A stretch of 5,152 nucleotides of DNA, taken from the NCBI GenBank assembly GCA_934254755.1, contig CAKQMM010000110.1, positions 1-5,152 of the forward strand, written 5' to 3'. A program made the position numbers and the translations under genes. The notes beneath the pieces were generated by a model. That model saw only the letters and a program-made list of their open reading frames with translations. It did no database searches and was not told the DNA's origin. Of this stretch, positions 4,682-5,152 are shown in pieces. Numbering within the stretch: position 1 is the first letter of the stretch; every line of letters starts with the position of its first letter. The stretch is from an uncultured Clostridia bacterium. GTDB taxonomy: Bacteria; Bacillota; Clostridia; Christensenellales; Borkfalkiaceae.

Positions 4682-5152
4682 TTATTCGCCTAAGTATGCG
4701 GCTTTGACTTTATCGTCGTTCATAAGTTCGACGCCCGTTCCGCTCATAGTGATTTTGCCCGTTTCAAGGACGTAAGCGCGGTCGGCGATAGACAAAGCCT
4801 TTTTAGCGTTTTGTTCCACCAAAAATACGGTGGTGCCCGCTTTGTTTATCTCTTTAATCGTGTCGAAAATGGTGTTGACGTATAGCGGCGATAAGCCCAT
4901 TGACGGCTCGTCTAAAAGCAACATTTGCGGGTGCGACATCATAGCCCTGCCGACCGCAAGCATCTGCTGCTCGCCGCCCGACAAAGTACCCGCGACCTGT
5001 CCCGCGCGCTCTTGAAGGCGGGGGAAAATATCGTAAACCTTTTCAAGCGTTTCTTTAATCTCTTTTTTGTCGCTTCTAGAATACGCGCCGAGCATCAAGT
5101 TATCTTTAACCGATAATTCCTGGAAAACCCTACGCCCTTCGGGGACTTGCGT
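4682..5152 (-). CDS. livF: Branched-chain amino acid type ABC transporter ATP-binding protein LivF (C-terminal part)
   Basis: The frame stays open to the window edge, so the gene is cut at its 5' end; 156 C-terminal residues are visible. It is the cytoplasmic ATPase subunit of a high-affinity amino acid (or amide/urea type) importer, normally paired with LivG, two permeases and a binding protein. The first visible residues read TQVPEGRRVFQELSVKDNL, the LivF-specific string after the Q-loop. LSGGEQQ (visible residues 57-63) is the ABC signature. MLLLDEPSMGL (about 77-87) is Walker B with the catalytic Glu. VEQNA follows, where this family carries Gln in place of the H-loop His. Walker A lies outside the window. 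The in-frame TTG at 5098 and ATG at 5095 are internal codons, because conserved LivF sequence continues upstream. A hairpin terminator follows the stop, so livF is the last gene of its operon. Confidence 0.93.
   Translation of the reverse strand, partial: TQVPEGRRVFQELSVKDNLMLGAYSRSDKKEIKETLEKVYDIFPRLQERAGQVAGTLSGGEQQMLAVGRAMMSHPQMLLLDEPSMGLSPLYVNTIFDTIKEINKAGTTVFLVEQNAKKALSIADRAYVLETGKITMSGTGVELMNDDKVKAAYLGE

Noticed and set aside
5095..5098. LivF start at the TTG/ATG pair
   Set aside because: Conserved LivF residues (PEGRRVF...) continue in frame upstream to the window edge, so these are internal codons.

Overview
The window reads as a piece of an anaerobic Bacillota genome, probably an uncultured Clostridia lineage. 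The grounds are rubrerythrin, strong Shine-Dalgarno sites, sigma-A type promoters, AT-rich intergenic DNA and CpG-rich codons in the resident genes. The lineage is inferred from style and was not tested. Every gene I can support lies on the minus strand, so transcription runs from high to low coordinates.

Reading in that direction, the window opens inside livF (5152-4682), the ATP-binding subunit of a branched-chain amino acid type ABC transporter, which ends at a strong hairpin terminator. Next comes a two-gene block with its own promoter (about 4610-4582). It encodes a 97-residue histidine- and tyrosine-rich protein of unknown function and a 397-residue protein with a DUF4417-type domain, a four-cysteine zinc ribbon and an uncharacterised C-terminal part. 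A second terminator, identical to the livF one over 30 bases, follows. Then come rubrerythrin (2811-2272) with a clean promoter and its own hairpins, a 333-base regulatory gap with several inverted repeats, and an apparent operon of a zinc-dependent alcohol/polyol dehydrogenase (1938-889), a short-chain dehydrogenase (878-102) and the first 26 codons of a probable UlaG-like metallo-beta-lactamase-fold hydrolase (78-1, cut by the window edge). The operon looks like a small catabolic pathway for a polyol, sugar acid or related hydroxy compound. The substrate cannot be read from the sequence.

The most unusual part is 3480-4640. By hand count its CpG density is about 2.6 per 100 bases, against about 9-11 in the genes on either side. 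The change falls inside the 397-residue gene, just before its zinc ribbon. The two identical terminators bracket the block. This looks like an acquired promoter, small gene and DUF4417 domain joined in frame to a resident zinc-ribbon 3' end. Two further signals stand out. A 32-base palindrome with a tRNA T-arm-like loop follows both the DUF4417 gene and rubrerythrin. The short-chain dehydrogenase appears to have Phe in place of the catalytic Tyr of its YxxxK motif.
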